Assembly: GCF_932526225.1 (NCBI RefSeq)
Contig: NC_064035.1
Location: 8,543,296 to 8,607,295 of the forward strand
Length of the DNA stretch: 64,000 nt
Direction of reading: 5' to 3'
DNA from: Nematostella vectensis
Lineage: Eukaryota; Cnidaria; Anthozoa; Actiniaria; Edwardsiidae
Positions 53,547 to 64,000 of this stretch are shown here, piece by piece. Each line of letters opens with the position of its first letter. Position 1 is the first letter of the stretch. The notes beneath the pieces are model-generated. The model did no database searches. It saw nothing but the letters and a program-made list of their open reading frames with translations, and had not been told where the DNA came from. A program made the position numbers and the translations under genes.

Positions 53547-55675
53547 CTACTGTGTTTGCTTGCAACTACGACACCAGAAGAAAAATAGAAGTTTCAGCTT
53601 CGCCTTGACCGAACTATTACTTAGTGCATATGTCACTGGATTAACGACTCCATTCAAATAAACCATCCACATGACCGCGTGGAACACACCCTCAGACGCG
53701 TCCACGCGCGTGGAACACGAGTGTACGACCAAATAAGGCAGCCAGTGAAACAGAAACAACAGCAACAGGATCAGACCCGTACGTGCGACTTTGTACTCTC
53801 GTGGGAGTTGGCTCTGCGCTCGTCTCTCTGTTCGCACCGTGGCTTGGACGGTACTCAGAAGACCGCTAAGTCTGTGGCGTGCGCTACGTGGACTTGGGTT
53901 TCTAATCATAGATAGAGAGGCTTGACCCTCAAAACTCAAGTTTACGCTGGACGATGACGCTCGAATAAGAGAGAGTGGAGGGGCTAATGACTTGCTTTGA
54001 TCGCCTTCAGGATTTGATTCTGGCATTGTGACAATCCCCGCAATAGTATTTGTTGGCGTAAGAATTGTGTTTTTTTCTTGCTCGTTTAGTCGTGTAACTC
54101 GTTTGGAGAAGGTTTGGTTTGTTGCACCGAATATCGATGTTGTTTCTGTCTGTGTTTCTCCAGCTTCATTACTCGTTGTATAACTCGAGCTGCTGTTTTC
54201 AAAAGACACGTTTCCGCCCGGTAGTGCACCACTTTCAAAAGCAGCGTCCGTTCGATCCCCTGAAAGTCTATCCAGTGTAAGCATGCCTCCATTAAGTGTC
54301 AGGTTTACACTCGCCCCTCCCTCCTGCGCCGGAAACTTCGCTCTCATCTGAAGCATATTTATTTTTCTCGAGTGTTTCCGAATTTCTAAGAAGATCCTGG
54401 TGTAGGTGACGGCCATCACGGTCAGCGGTATAACGAACCCTGTGGTGGACAAAAAAATATACAGAGAACACCCATCGGTCCATGCAGGTGAGCAGTGTAG
54501 AGTTCCCGGATGATACTCGTACCTAGACCACCCAAGAACAGGGAGAGAGCCATAGAGAAAAGCCTGGATCCAAGTGATGAGTATCATGAGCAGAGCTCGT
54601 CTAGGAGTAAGTATTGTTCGGTATCTCACAGGCTTACACACGGCAATGTATCTGTCGATGCTGATACAGCACAGAGTTAGCACGATGGCACCACACGAAG
54701 CGACGCTGAATAACCCATTGGTCTGAAACAAGCAAATAAAAGAGATTGTTGAAGGTGCAATATAATCCCAACGTAACTAATTTATAGAAACTGATAATCA
54801 AAAGGCAATTGATAAATTTGATGATGATTGATATCAATTTACTAAATGGTTTTCAATTATTATCAGTAATTGGTAACAATTAATTATCACTCAATTGTTT
54901 CCCGTTATCAGTTATTATCGATTGCTTCGGCATAATCCAGCTATATATTAATTATCGATTTATATCAATAAAATTGACATGATTATTGATTTTTTTCAAT
55001 TAGATAACTTATCATTTTCTTCCAATGAAATTTCGATTATCAATTTTTGTCAACTGTTATTTCAATAGCTATCAATTTGTATCAATCACAATATCAGTTG
55101 ATAATCATTTAGTAAATTGATATCCATTAATTAGAAGGGATTCTTGTCAAATGCGCTTATGAATATCAATAGAATGCATGATAATATACGCTTGTATCGG
55201 CGAATTTTGAGCCCCTAGTAACCAGGGTACCAGGAAATACCATTATTTCAACACAACACGCCATACCGCTCGTACAATTTTTCGACGTTGGAGAAATGTG
55301 TTCAGGATGTAAGAAAAAAAAATGTATTTCACTTGTGTTGTCAAACTACAGATCTACATTGGACTAAATAATAATTACCGTGCAAGCGGGACCCAGGAAG
55401 GTGCCATGCCTATCCGAAATGAGAGAAATGAGACTAAACGGAATCACTCCAACAGTAAGTACCATGTTTGCCACGCAAAGATTCGCTACCAGCAAGTTGG
55501 TCGGCTTTCGTCGAAGAGCCGAATCACGAGAGATGATTACACAGGTCGCTGAATTTAAAATAACGGACCCGACAAGTATGATAGCTAGTCCGACACTCTC
55601 TAAGATCATCAACCAGTGCGAAAACCCAACTGCTGTTTGGTGACCATTACTGGAATTGCCGGTCTTGTATGACAT
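53547..55675 (-). CDS. Class A (rhodopsin-like) G-protein-coupled receptor, two exons
   Basis: Exons 55675-55379 and 54722-53547 join in phase 0 to 490 residues. Seven membrane segments are seen. TM1 has ILNSATC (N1.50 = Asn41). TM2 has NLCVANMVL, with Asn70 where class A has Asp2.50. Cys98 is the TM3 disulfide Cys, and SIDRYIAVCKP is the DRY box (122-124). TM4 is ITWIQAFLYGSLPVLGW, ECL2 has Cys, TM5 is GFVIPLTVMAVTY, TM6 is LLFLFHWLPYLVV and TM7 is NGVVNPVTYALSN (NPxxY 460-464). The third inner loop is about 150 residues and Ser/Thr-rich. N-glycosylation is possible at Asn7. The ligand is unknown; an orphan GPR161-like or amine-like receptor is possible. The intron falls just after Cys3.25 and contains a fold-back element. 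Confidence 0.9.
54780..55140. mobile_element. AT-rich fold-back element in the GPCR intron
   Basis: ATCAATTTACTAAATG near 54830 faces CATTTAGTAAATTGAT near 55107. The space between is dense in TTATCAATT / AATTGATAA-type short inverted motifs. It occupies most of the intron. Confidence 0.6.
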
Positions 55676-57838
55676 TCTCAGAGGGCAGCAGTTACAGCGT
55701 AAACTTCACTGATAATAATCTCGGGCTGACGATGCGTTTGAAGACTAATAGGGTAATAAGTAGAATAGAAATAAAGGCTTAATCTTCCTGTTTTGTGAAT
55801 GTGAATAGATCTTCTGAGTCTCCTCTTGTTTTTTGTTTGCTCACTTTACCGCGTGACTTTTGAAGGCCAACCCAGCATTCGATCAGTATTCTCGGAGCAA
55901 TTCGTGTTATTTCTGGTCCGTGAAACAAATTGTACCTTTCCTTGAATTAGGTCAGCTGCCCAAGTGTGTGACTTTTGGTTTGGATACCAATTAAGAAGTT
56001 GAAGAGTTTTAATTTAGGTACATGGAAAACCTTTGATTTCCACTCAAACTTTTCAAATGTCTCTTCAGTTGAAAGTATTCTCAAGTGAAGCTTTTGTTGT
56101 TTTCGAATCGCATCACTTGACATTGCTCTGTATCCTTAGCGAATCAGGTATTCCCTTACCCTTTCTGTTTGTTTAGGATTAAACTACGTTTAGATTGTTT
56201 AGAAAAACAAAGATGTGTATTTTTTGCATTTGGCTAATTTTCGCGGCTTTTCTGAGGCGGCAACTCTTATTCACGGAACCTACGGAAACGTCTTTGAAAC
56301 GCTCAATAACAAAAAAAATACTTTAAGTACCGATAAACTCACTATAACTAATATCCGATTCATACGTCGCGCTCCTGCCGTGCCGAATCTAATTGTTTAT
56401 TTGTATCGACACACAAATATTTTTTCTGTACATCTGTACATTGGGTTCGAAGTTGATTCAGACGTCGCGCTCAATAGGTTGTGGCATGCTCGAGGGTCCG
56501 GTCTTCTGCGGTAGTGACCTTTGGGAGCAAAGTACGCTGAGCATGGAGGGTGTGGAGGATTTAAAAAAATTAAATCCCCCCCCCCCCAGAGGAACAATTT
56601 TCCGCTTCCCCCAATGATTTTCGGTACCACAAAAAAAAGGAATAACGGCAACAACAAACGTCAAAGAAACGAAAGCAAGCAGGCAAGAGATTAGCTGCAA
56701 GCTGGTCAGAAAGTGGAGGGAATAGGAATTGGCGGAAAACATTAATTCAGAAAAGTGAAGTTACTCAATGTACAAAATGTATATAAGGTATATATAGGGT
56801 ATATATAGGTTTGCATGCCCAAAACCGAAACTCGTTAAACCAAGAAGTCTAAATTGACACTTGGTCAAATTATATAGAAGAGAATTAACACCAAAAGAAA
56901 TCATTGCCCCCCTTTTCAAAATCACCCCACCCCAACCCTTTTTTTAGACCTCGGAAATCTCTCGAGGCCCCTCCATGCTATCCCCCCCCCCCCCCCCCCC
57001 CCCCCCCCTTCGGGATAATAAATGAACTTTTCCTAAGTACCACAAACTCACTACAACTCGACATTATTTTTGGGTATCATTGTGTGACTTTCCGAGTTTA
57101 TGCACATTTTGAGAAATGGATATTCTTCACCTTCTTCTCCTTGAAGTGAAATTGAACGTGTGAACCTCGAGCCTCTCGTACCCAGGGTATGTAAACGAAT
57201 GTATGTTTTTTTGTTATTTAGCGGCTTTTAGAGAGAGGTTTCCGTAGGTTCCGTGAATTAGTCAAGCCGTTTCTGAGGACTGATAAGCAATTTTCTAATT
57301 TAAGGGCTTCGATCATTTTAAGGAGGCTAAAGGCATCTGGTACCTTATATAGGGCCCCCGAATGGTCCCCCGAAATTTCGATGTGCTCGCAGTTTTCGGC
57401 TAACGCGCAATTTTTTCCGCCTAAAAACGCTCGGTCTCGCATATAAAAAACAGGGTGCTCGCAAGTGCTCGCCAAAAGACCCTTCGGGGGCCCTTTATAT
57501 TATTATAAGCACACCTTTTGCATGCCAATCAACAATCTTTTGCGCTCACTTGCCGGCGACGTGACACCGAACAGAGAAATAAAGGTCTTTTCATTAAAAA
57601 AAGTATATTTTGCTAGCAAAATTTTTCTGTTATGGTAGCAGAGCTTTTCCTTCGCAAATATTTCGCCCAGGGTAGTAAGGCATCAGGAAAAAGAAAACTA
57701 CTTACAGTATCAATTTTAACCGGACACGGAAGGACATCTTAACGCTATTTGCGTGAGCGTCTCCTGTACCACTCCCCGACAGATCATACTTTTACCTTAC
57801 ACCACCCACCAGAGTAAGGTTTGTTTGTTGTCACCAAG
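55676..57838. other. Intergenic stretch, divergent GPCR and acylphosphatase starts
   Basis: Contains C-run repeat pieces (TTAAATCCCCCCC at 56566; a C run of about 27 at 56982-57008) and a fold-back element at 57343-57502. The promoters of both flanking genes should lie here; no TATA element stands out. No coding exon is seen. Confidence 0.5.
57343..57502. mobile_element. Fold-back element with GGGCCCCCGAA ends
   Basis: TATATAGGGCCCCCGAATGG faces CCTTCGGGGGCCCTTTATAT as inverted ends. The middle is GC- and CGCTCGC-rich. No coding sequence. Confidence 0.65.
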
Positions 57839-60578
57839 ATGGCGGCTGCTCGCCGAATTGGCGGTGGGATAGCGAAGGAGCTGATATCTGTTGATTTTGA
57901 GGTGTTCGGTAGAGTACAAGGTAATGAGGTTACTCATCTGCCTTATTGATCTTTAAGCAATGGCTAATTTTAGCTTTATTTAATTTGCAGGAGTGTTTTT
58001 TAGAAAGGTATGGGACCTTTGAAAACGAACATCTTTTAAATTTTGAACTCTGAAGCCATTAATGCCATGTATATTTAATATGATCAATAACTTACTTAAT
58101 GATATATTGATTTTGTTTTTATTACTTATAACTTAATTATCATACGCGTAATACAAGAAAAAAGACAAAAAAAACGTGGTGATCCATCCAAGATGTTGGT
58201 CTTGAATATTCGGTCTTCCTGTGTTTGAAATTTGTGTAGTAGCAGAGAGAGAGGCACACAATGTTTCCTCTAAGGTGAGGTAAATATTTGGTGAAGACAC
58301 TTATTTGCTAGCAACCAATTTTTTTGTCCTCTCAGTACACCAAGAAGAAAGCTACTGAGCTGAATCTTGTTGGATGGGTGAAAAATACTGACATGAAAAC
58401 CGTAGTCGGACAAGTCCAAGGAGAAAAGTCAAATATCTCTACCATGTAAGATTAACCCTTGTCTCCTTTACAGCTTTTGTAGCTTCAGGCCTGTACCGGG
58501 GGGGGGGGGGGGGGAGGGGGAGTGCAGGGGGTGCAAATGCACCCCCCACAATGGCCAAAAGTCAACTTTCAGTCTTCAAAAAACGTGCTATTATTTGTAG
58601 ACAAAACTCACTCTGGTACTGCATGTAGCCAAATCAGAATAAGTGGAGATACTGCAAAGGCATTGTCAGATTTTTATCAGAGAACTCCCTCCCCCCGTAA
58701 ATTATTAGGTCAACTTTTTATAGTCTTTCTGTGCTTTTGCAACACAGCAATCCTAGGTCATCCTGTAAACTTCCGGTGTTCAACTTCCGGTTAAACACGA
58801 GGTTCCACTATAAAAGGAAAAGCTCCCCCCAACCCCTGGGCTCAAATTTACAATTATAATCAGAACACTGCCACGCTAGCAGTCACAAATTTTAGGCCTC
58901 CTGTAAAATTGCTTATCTCTGAGCCTAAGTCGGCTGGAATAAAACTATTTTTGCACAGGTAACAAGAAAGCTGTGTTAAGAGATTGATAACTTAGAGATT
59001 TACTTTCCAATTTCAGATTTTGCGCTATCCATAATCTAACGCATCTGCATAAATTATTCTCGCACTGTGATGAAAAGCCCGTATGTTAGAGCGCACACAG
59101 CTTAGTATAGCATTATTTTTTGATAAATAGACATTTTTTTAGATGAAAAACTTTAGGAATGATTTTAATTTTGGTTTAAAATATGAAAATTGAATTTAGC
59201 GCTCAGAGCAATTGTCCTGACATGTTGACTCATTGATGGCTGATTGATAACTGATTGTTCTTGAGCCTGGGGGTGGGAGGAGCTATCCCTTTTATATTGG
59301 AACCTTGTGTTTAAAGATTAGTACTATAAAATGGCTTTGGCATCAACCTGTTATCACTACAGTCATTTGTTTGTATAGCTGTAAAATATATATAAGCTAG
59401 TATTTTCAGAAAAGTCTTCCATGTGGGTTATGCGTGCGCATGCGCCTTCGTCACCGACGTCAATCGATCTTCTACGGTTCAGTCCAATTCAAGTTGTTAT
59501 TTTGCAAACAAACCAAGTAAAATGCTAGCAAAGCTTTTAATTATCTTTCTTTTAGTACTTGCCGATTCATGTCTCTGGGTTTTCGCGTTGTTTGTTTGAA
59601 TTTGTGCTGGAAGAGTGACTAGTAAAACTGTGACTTTTTAGTCCGAGAAACATAAGGTAAAGGATCTGTTAGCTGGGTCTCTTGTCGCAGGGTAATAAAA
59701 AAAAGGAAAAAATAGAAGAGGAAAGATTTCCACAAATTACTTATTCACAATCTAATCAACTAAACTAAATATCAAACAAAACTCATACAAACATATGGCT
59801 CCCACTTCTTCATCGAATAACGATTTTGAGCTTTTCTAGAATAATGTTAATAGCATAAAACACATTGTATGACAGTAGTGGGATCAATTATTACGGGTAT
59901 TTTATTTTGTTTCCGAAAAGAATATGCTGAAATTTGACATGCTAGCAAAAAGCTTTTCGATAGTTACGATGCCAATAGTAATAAAATAATTTTAGTTACT
60001 GGTCAACTCAGTAATGGCACCTCAGTCTAGACCAGTGTGAACACTGGTCTATGACCGCAGCTTCCAGGGTTCGATTCCCACTGAGGGCGCTATTTTTTTT
60101 TACTTTTGATGATAATAATTATACTGTTCTTTGTGTGTCGTGACATCGAAAAGAAAAAAAAAAGTATGTGTTCATGCTTTGTTCACTATCCTGTATATCT
60201 TTTATGCACATAAAAACATAACTAGGAAAATACATTTGCATTCATGAGTTGGCTCTGAGAGCCTTTGATTCTATATGATATCTATGACTGCACACACCCC
60301 TTAGCAAATCCTGAATTCGCACCATGGCTATATTTTTATTAGAGAATACAATTGATAGTAAATTGCACAAATTCACCAAGTTCCTGAAAAAAATATGCCC
60401 AAAGAGGTCAGATTGTGTCTTATATTGTAAATACAAAATGTCTAATCAGATGCTCTTTCCTAGGAAACAATGGCTAAAGCACACTGGAAGCAAACGCTCT
60501 CGTATCGACAGATGTGAGTTCAAGAATGAAAACAAAATCACAAGCTTGACTTTTGCATCATTTGATATTGTCAAATAG
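57839..60578 (+). CDS. ACYP: Acylphosphatase, complete, four exons
   Basis: Exons 57839-57920, 57991-58007, 58336-58445 and 60464-60578 give 107 residues and TAG, the usual length (about 98-105) plus a short N-terminal extension. The enzyme hydrolyses acyl phosphates such as acetyl phosphate or 1,3-bisphosphoglycerate in the cytosol. FEVFGRVQGVFFRKYTKKKA holds the phosphate-binding loop with the catalytic Arg (VFFRKYT). LVGWVKNT holds the catalytic Asn. GSKRSRIDRCEF and FASFDIVK are the family C-terminus. The ATG has a good context (CACCAAGATGG). Exon 2 is only 17 nt and codes VFFRK. Intron 3 (2 kb) contains a dispersed repeat and a tRNA-like element. Confidence 0.95.
58492..58750. repeat. 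Dispersed repeat family with GGGGGTGC / CCCCCC runs, copy 2
   Basis: Partner of 22540-22812, same block order. Lies in acylphosphatase intron 3 after an 18-base G run. Confidence 0.65.
60018..60100 (+). ncRNA. tRNA-like Pol III element (tRNA-derived SINE head or degenerate tRNA)
   Basis: GGTTCGATTCC at 60068-60078 is an exact B box. TAGACCAGTGTG at 60028-60039 fits an A box with two changes. CCTCAGT (60020-60026) pairs with ACTGAGG (60080-60086). A run of T at 60092-60101 would end Pol III transcription. Between A and B boxes there is an unusual perfect 11-bp hairpin (TAGACCAGTGT / ACACTGGTCTA), so this is not a normal cloverleaf. Confidence 0.5.
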
Positions 60579-60922
60579 ACAAAATGAAAATTGTAAATAT
60601 TATTGTCTGTAAATAGTCTATTCTTTGATATTCATATTGACATAGTAAAAAAAATGTCTTTGGGTCAAGTGTGTGTATTTAGAAACATTTTTTGTCAAAA
60701 GATCAAGTACAGTACAGGAGAAGGGTATTACAGTAGCAAACAATGGAAAAGTAATTTGTCAAGAATAACAACTTTCAAGAAAACTCTTTTATAAGCCTTT
60801 TATAAACTTTTAAAAGCTTGTCTGCAAAGAAGGTTGTTTTTCAAAAAAAGGAAGAAGGCATGAAAATGAATAAAAATAATTACAAAAGTACAAGTTCAAA
60901 AATGAAGCACACAATCCCATCT

Positions 60923-62104
60923 TCACAGGTATTCTTTGATGAAGTCTCTGGCTTTTTCTATATCCTTGTCCACTTCCTCTTTCTCTTTCTTGGAAAAAGA
61001 TGGCAAAGAACTAAAATAAAGGAAAGAAATTAAAAGTTAGTATAGCAGCATTTTACTATTTTCCCTTGCAAAAAATTTGTTAAATACTCCAATAAATATT
61101 TGTTCATCAAACAGCAGTAACCAACAAATAGAGTGGATTCAATTAATCCGTGAATCAGTTAGTGGCATACTACACATTTACATATAGTAATACTAGTAAA
61201 ATATTTTGTTCTCTTTTGTTTTGTTTTGTATATCATGCACCAGCTAATAGTTAGTATTTCACAGATTAATTAAAACCACTCTAAAGTTAAATGACATTTT
61301 TCAAATGTTAGAATTTCCTTGTAGGTGTTTTACCTGTATATTGCAGAGCTAACAACATCTACAATACCACCTAGGGGTGAAAAATTAGAAACAACACATA
61401 AGAAAAAGTCATGTGAGAAGTCATGTGACTTTTTGTTTCAAGTCAAAATAAATACAGAAAAAGCTTCACCCATCACACCAGAGAGCACCAAAAAATAGAA
61501 ACTTTCAATAAAAATAATAAAGAAACTGAAAAGAAGCTGTTTTGTAAGTGCTGAATAAGTTGCTTTTTGCTGTTTTATTTTGCCACTAGAAATCATATTT
61601 TCTCTGCTGGAAATATGAGTTGAAAAATCTTTCTAACACATGAGTTTCATCAGCCACATGTGGGTATAGAATTTATATGTTTTTTTTTTCAGTTTGAGGT
61701 TTAGTGAGCTTCATAAACTTGACATTTCCTATTGCTTCCACTTTGTCTTTATAGATTGTAAACGTCATTATGCTAAAATGTACACTCAATCGTAATGAAC
61801 AAAACTACTGCATGGATTTTGGTGTGGACCCGAGGAGCATGGGCTAACTAAGTGTGAATAAAATTAAATCCTCCAGAATCCATGAAAAATCCACTTCCAA
61901 GTGTGGAATGTTATAAACATTCTGTTCTCTTAAAGGTTATGCTTTTAGAATTAGGGCCACAAGTTGATATTTGGGTTACCATATATAAAGCCACATCTTT
62001 GGTAAAAAAAAAAAAAAAAAAAAAAAAAAACAGATATTTTTTTAAATCCTACCTGGTTTGCAGGCAACATCACAGACAGAGCACAGGGAGCAGTACTTGC
62101 AATA
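60923..62104 (-). CDS. C-terminal exons of a Cys-rich protein (partial gene)
   Basis: Three exons, 62104-62053, 61370-61334 and 61010-60923, join in matching phases to 58 residues and TGA. They read YCKYCSLCSVCDVACKPG (Cys spaced 2, 2, 2 and 3), then IVDVVSSAIYSSLPSF, then a charged helix KKEKEEVDKDIEKARDFIKE. The CxxC ladder recalls the Cys-rich C-terminus of histidine-rich calcium-binding protein of the sarcoplasmic reticulum, but this is only an impression. The 5' exons must lie to the right and were not found up to 64000. The gene converges tail to tail with acylphosphatase, with 345 bp between stops. Confidence 0.55.
61129..61284. mobile_element. Fold-back MITE, family A, copy 2
   Basis: TAGAGTGGATTCAATTAATC faces GATTAATTAAAACCACTCTA. 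The inner TTTTGTTCTCTTTTGTTT is shared with 25463-25625. It lies in an intron of the Cys-rich gene. Confidence 0.7.
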
Positions 62105-64000
62105 CTAAAAAAAGAGTCATCCTTTATAAGTCTGTTTACTGTGTATGCGTCAATAGAGCATGGCCAACTTTATTCTAATACCTACTGCTATGCTGGGTTA
62201 TAATGGGCCTCGGAAAAGAGACATGTTACTGTGTATGCCTCAACAACTAAGAGAACACAACAAACATTATTCTACTGTAATACCTACTGCAATATGCTGA
62301 GTTACATAGTATGGGCATCGGATGATCATTTTCTACTGAAATATATGTTTAGTTGAAAGGTTGCCCAAACTTTCTCAGCAATCATTTTCTTTCTAAAAAC
62401 TTTACAACCTTCATAAGAAAGGTTGTTAGGAAGGTTGTCTGCAGTTGTCAATATTTTGCAAAATCTCACATATGATTTCCTAACAGATAAATTCCTTTCT
62501 AGCATCCATTATTCAAAAGAACTCAAAATCCTTGAAGTGGAGTTATTGGCAAGAACTGAGATGGCTTCAATTCATGGTGCCTCTCTAGAATCACACAGCA
62601 TCAAATGTTATAGTTAGCAGTTGGAAATTGTTGCAGTTGGAACAGTCCCTGTGAACATTTTGAATCAAGGTTACGGGGTGCCTTGAAGTGAAAATCTGCT
62701 TGAAAAATACTACATTACATTTATTCTAGCAAAGAAAAATGTTTGGATTTTAATTATCTTCTCGAAATAATAAGATAATAATATTGTGTTTTAATCCTTA
62801 ATCACTTGCTGTTCCCTACATCCAGGACCTTAGGTTATAGTTAATTTGCATACTCTTTTTACCCGGAAATCATGACTTCAAAGACCTCAAATTCAGTTTC
62901 TTCGTCTTGCAGAAAGTTCTATCAGTGTTTCAAAATATTCAACCGGTGGATAAACAAAAAAAAGGGAAGTCTGCATGGGGTTGTCTCAAGCTTAAAGCCC
63001 CGAGGAGAAAGACTACTATATGAAAGATCTCACTAAAAGCCAAAGGGATACTTTTTTGATGGCTTCTCTTGTCCAGCTTCAAGGTTATCAGTGAAGAGTG
63101 CCTAATCATTTCCAGAAAAAAAACCTTGAGACAAAATGTTTAGTTATGATTTTAAGCAGGAATTCTTTTCTCTGCTTTGAATTTGCACATTTTTCTGGAC
63201 TTCAAAACTATAAAAGCGTAAAGTATAAGAGCCATGACCGCACAATTTGGTACACTGCTAGGTTATTTATTCAAGGGTGATACCGTGTGCTGCTTTCGAG
63301 AGATTTTGAGATGACTTTTGGTGTTGTGTTCCCTGGACATTAATCAATCCTCTAACTTTGACCCAAATATAGGAACACAAAAATATATCAAAAGCTGCGC
63401 ACAGCCTGCTAGGTGTGTGTGTGGTGATTGACATAAGCCTTAAAAAGTGAATATCAGCCGGATAGTTTAGACACATTAGGGATTTTGAGGGATGTGATTG
63501 GCTGAAAACAAGCAAAAGCAAAAACAAATGGGATTATCATATTCCTCATTTGTTAAGCTTTCCAATGACATATAACATGAGCATACTTGATTAAATCTGA
63601 CACGCATATCAACATTTTTTCTCACACTGAGTTTGCTCACTTTGAGTTTTGCCGCATCCCATGGACTGAAGGCAACTCGTAACCTAAAGCTGCTGGTCAG
63701 CTATAATTTTTTTTTACATTTTATCCAGAAATCAGCTAAGAAATTATTTCACTTGCAAAATAAGCTTTGGTAATTTGCCCTAACTTCTCTTCCCTTTTTC
63801 TACTCACTTCTTTTTTCTACTTGAACACTTCTGAAACCAGGGTAGGAAGAAATATAATTTTTGATAAGAAAATTCACTTGCAAAATCAGCATTGGTAAAT
63901 AGCCTGCAAGGTAGATTCTGCTATAATATAGACAAAAATTACATGGGGCCATTAAATACCTACAACCCGTGCCAAAACCATTTGACCCATTCACCGATTA
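62105..64000. other. Non-coding or intronic stretch, nothing recognised
   Basis: AT-rich, with a 61-bp-scale partial duplication near 62130-62320 (TTACTGTGTATGC, CAACTTTATTCTA-like and AATACCTACTGC occur twice). It is probably an intron of the minus-strand Cys-rich gene, since its remaining exons must lie to the right. Confidence 0.4.

Noticed and set aside
62875-62935. Possible acidic exon (EETEFEVFEVMIS) of the Cys-rich gene on minus
   Set aside because: It has acceptor- and donor-like sites, but its end phase does not match the next exon at 62104; kept out of the gene model.

Overview
The window looks like intron-rich nuclear DNA of an invertebrate animal. Coding sequence is split into many short exons with GT-AG introns and consistent phases, and the spaces between are filled with minisatellites, fold-back elements and homopolymer G/C runs. 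The protein families (DIP2, cordon-bleu-type, acylphosphatase, a class A GPCR) are metazoan or widely eukaryotic. An anthozoan cnidarian such as a sea anemone would fit, but this is inference; nothing read here proves the taxon.

Layout. (1) 290-3455 (+): the last four exons of a gene entering from the left, ending in a CaaX box; its last two introns are almost pure minisatellite. (2) 3456-8687: repeats only, including a Harbinger-type MITE, a G-rich 60-bp array and a long 17-bp array with higher-order structure. (3) 8688-22190 (-): twelve joined exons of a large actin-regulator-like gene with an N-terminal EVH1/WH1 domain, two tandem cordon-bleu-type ubiquitin-like domains, a KRAP-like basic-proline motif and a very long disordered exon; its 3' end is not resolved. 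(4) 22.2-28.2 kb: non-coding, with dispersed repeats and a possible CpG-rich promoter near 24.36 kb. (5) 28179-49319 (-): a complete DIP2 gene, 38 exons and 1524 codons before the stop, every phase closing. (6) 53547-55675 (-): a two-exon class A GPCR with Asn in place of Asp2.50. (7) 57839-60578 (+): a complete four-exon acylphosphatase with a 17-nt microexon. (8) 60923-62104 (-): the last three exons of a Cys-rich protein. The window ends in non-coding or intronic DNA.

The genes do not form one pathway. DIP2 acts in lipid handling, the EVH1/Cobl-like protein would act on actin, the GPCR signals at the cell surface and acylphosphatase is a small housekeeping hydrolase.

The two observations most worth following are the EVH1 plus tandem Cobl-type UBL architecture, and the repeated finding that tandem arrays sit on exon-intron junctions. 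At several DIP2 exons, and at the end of its coding sequence, the repeat unit carries a copy of the splice site or of the last coding bases, which creates rows of decoy splice sites beside the real ones.
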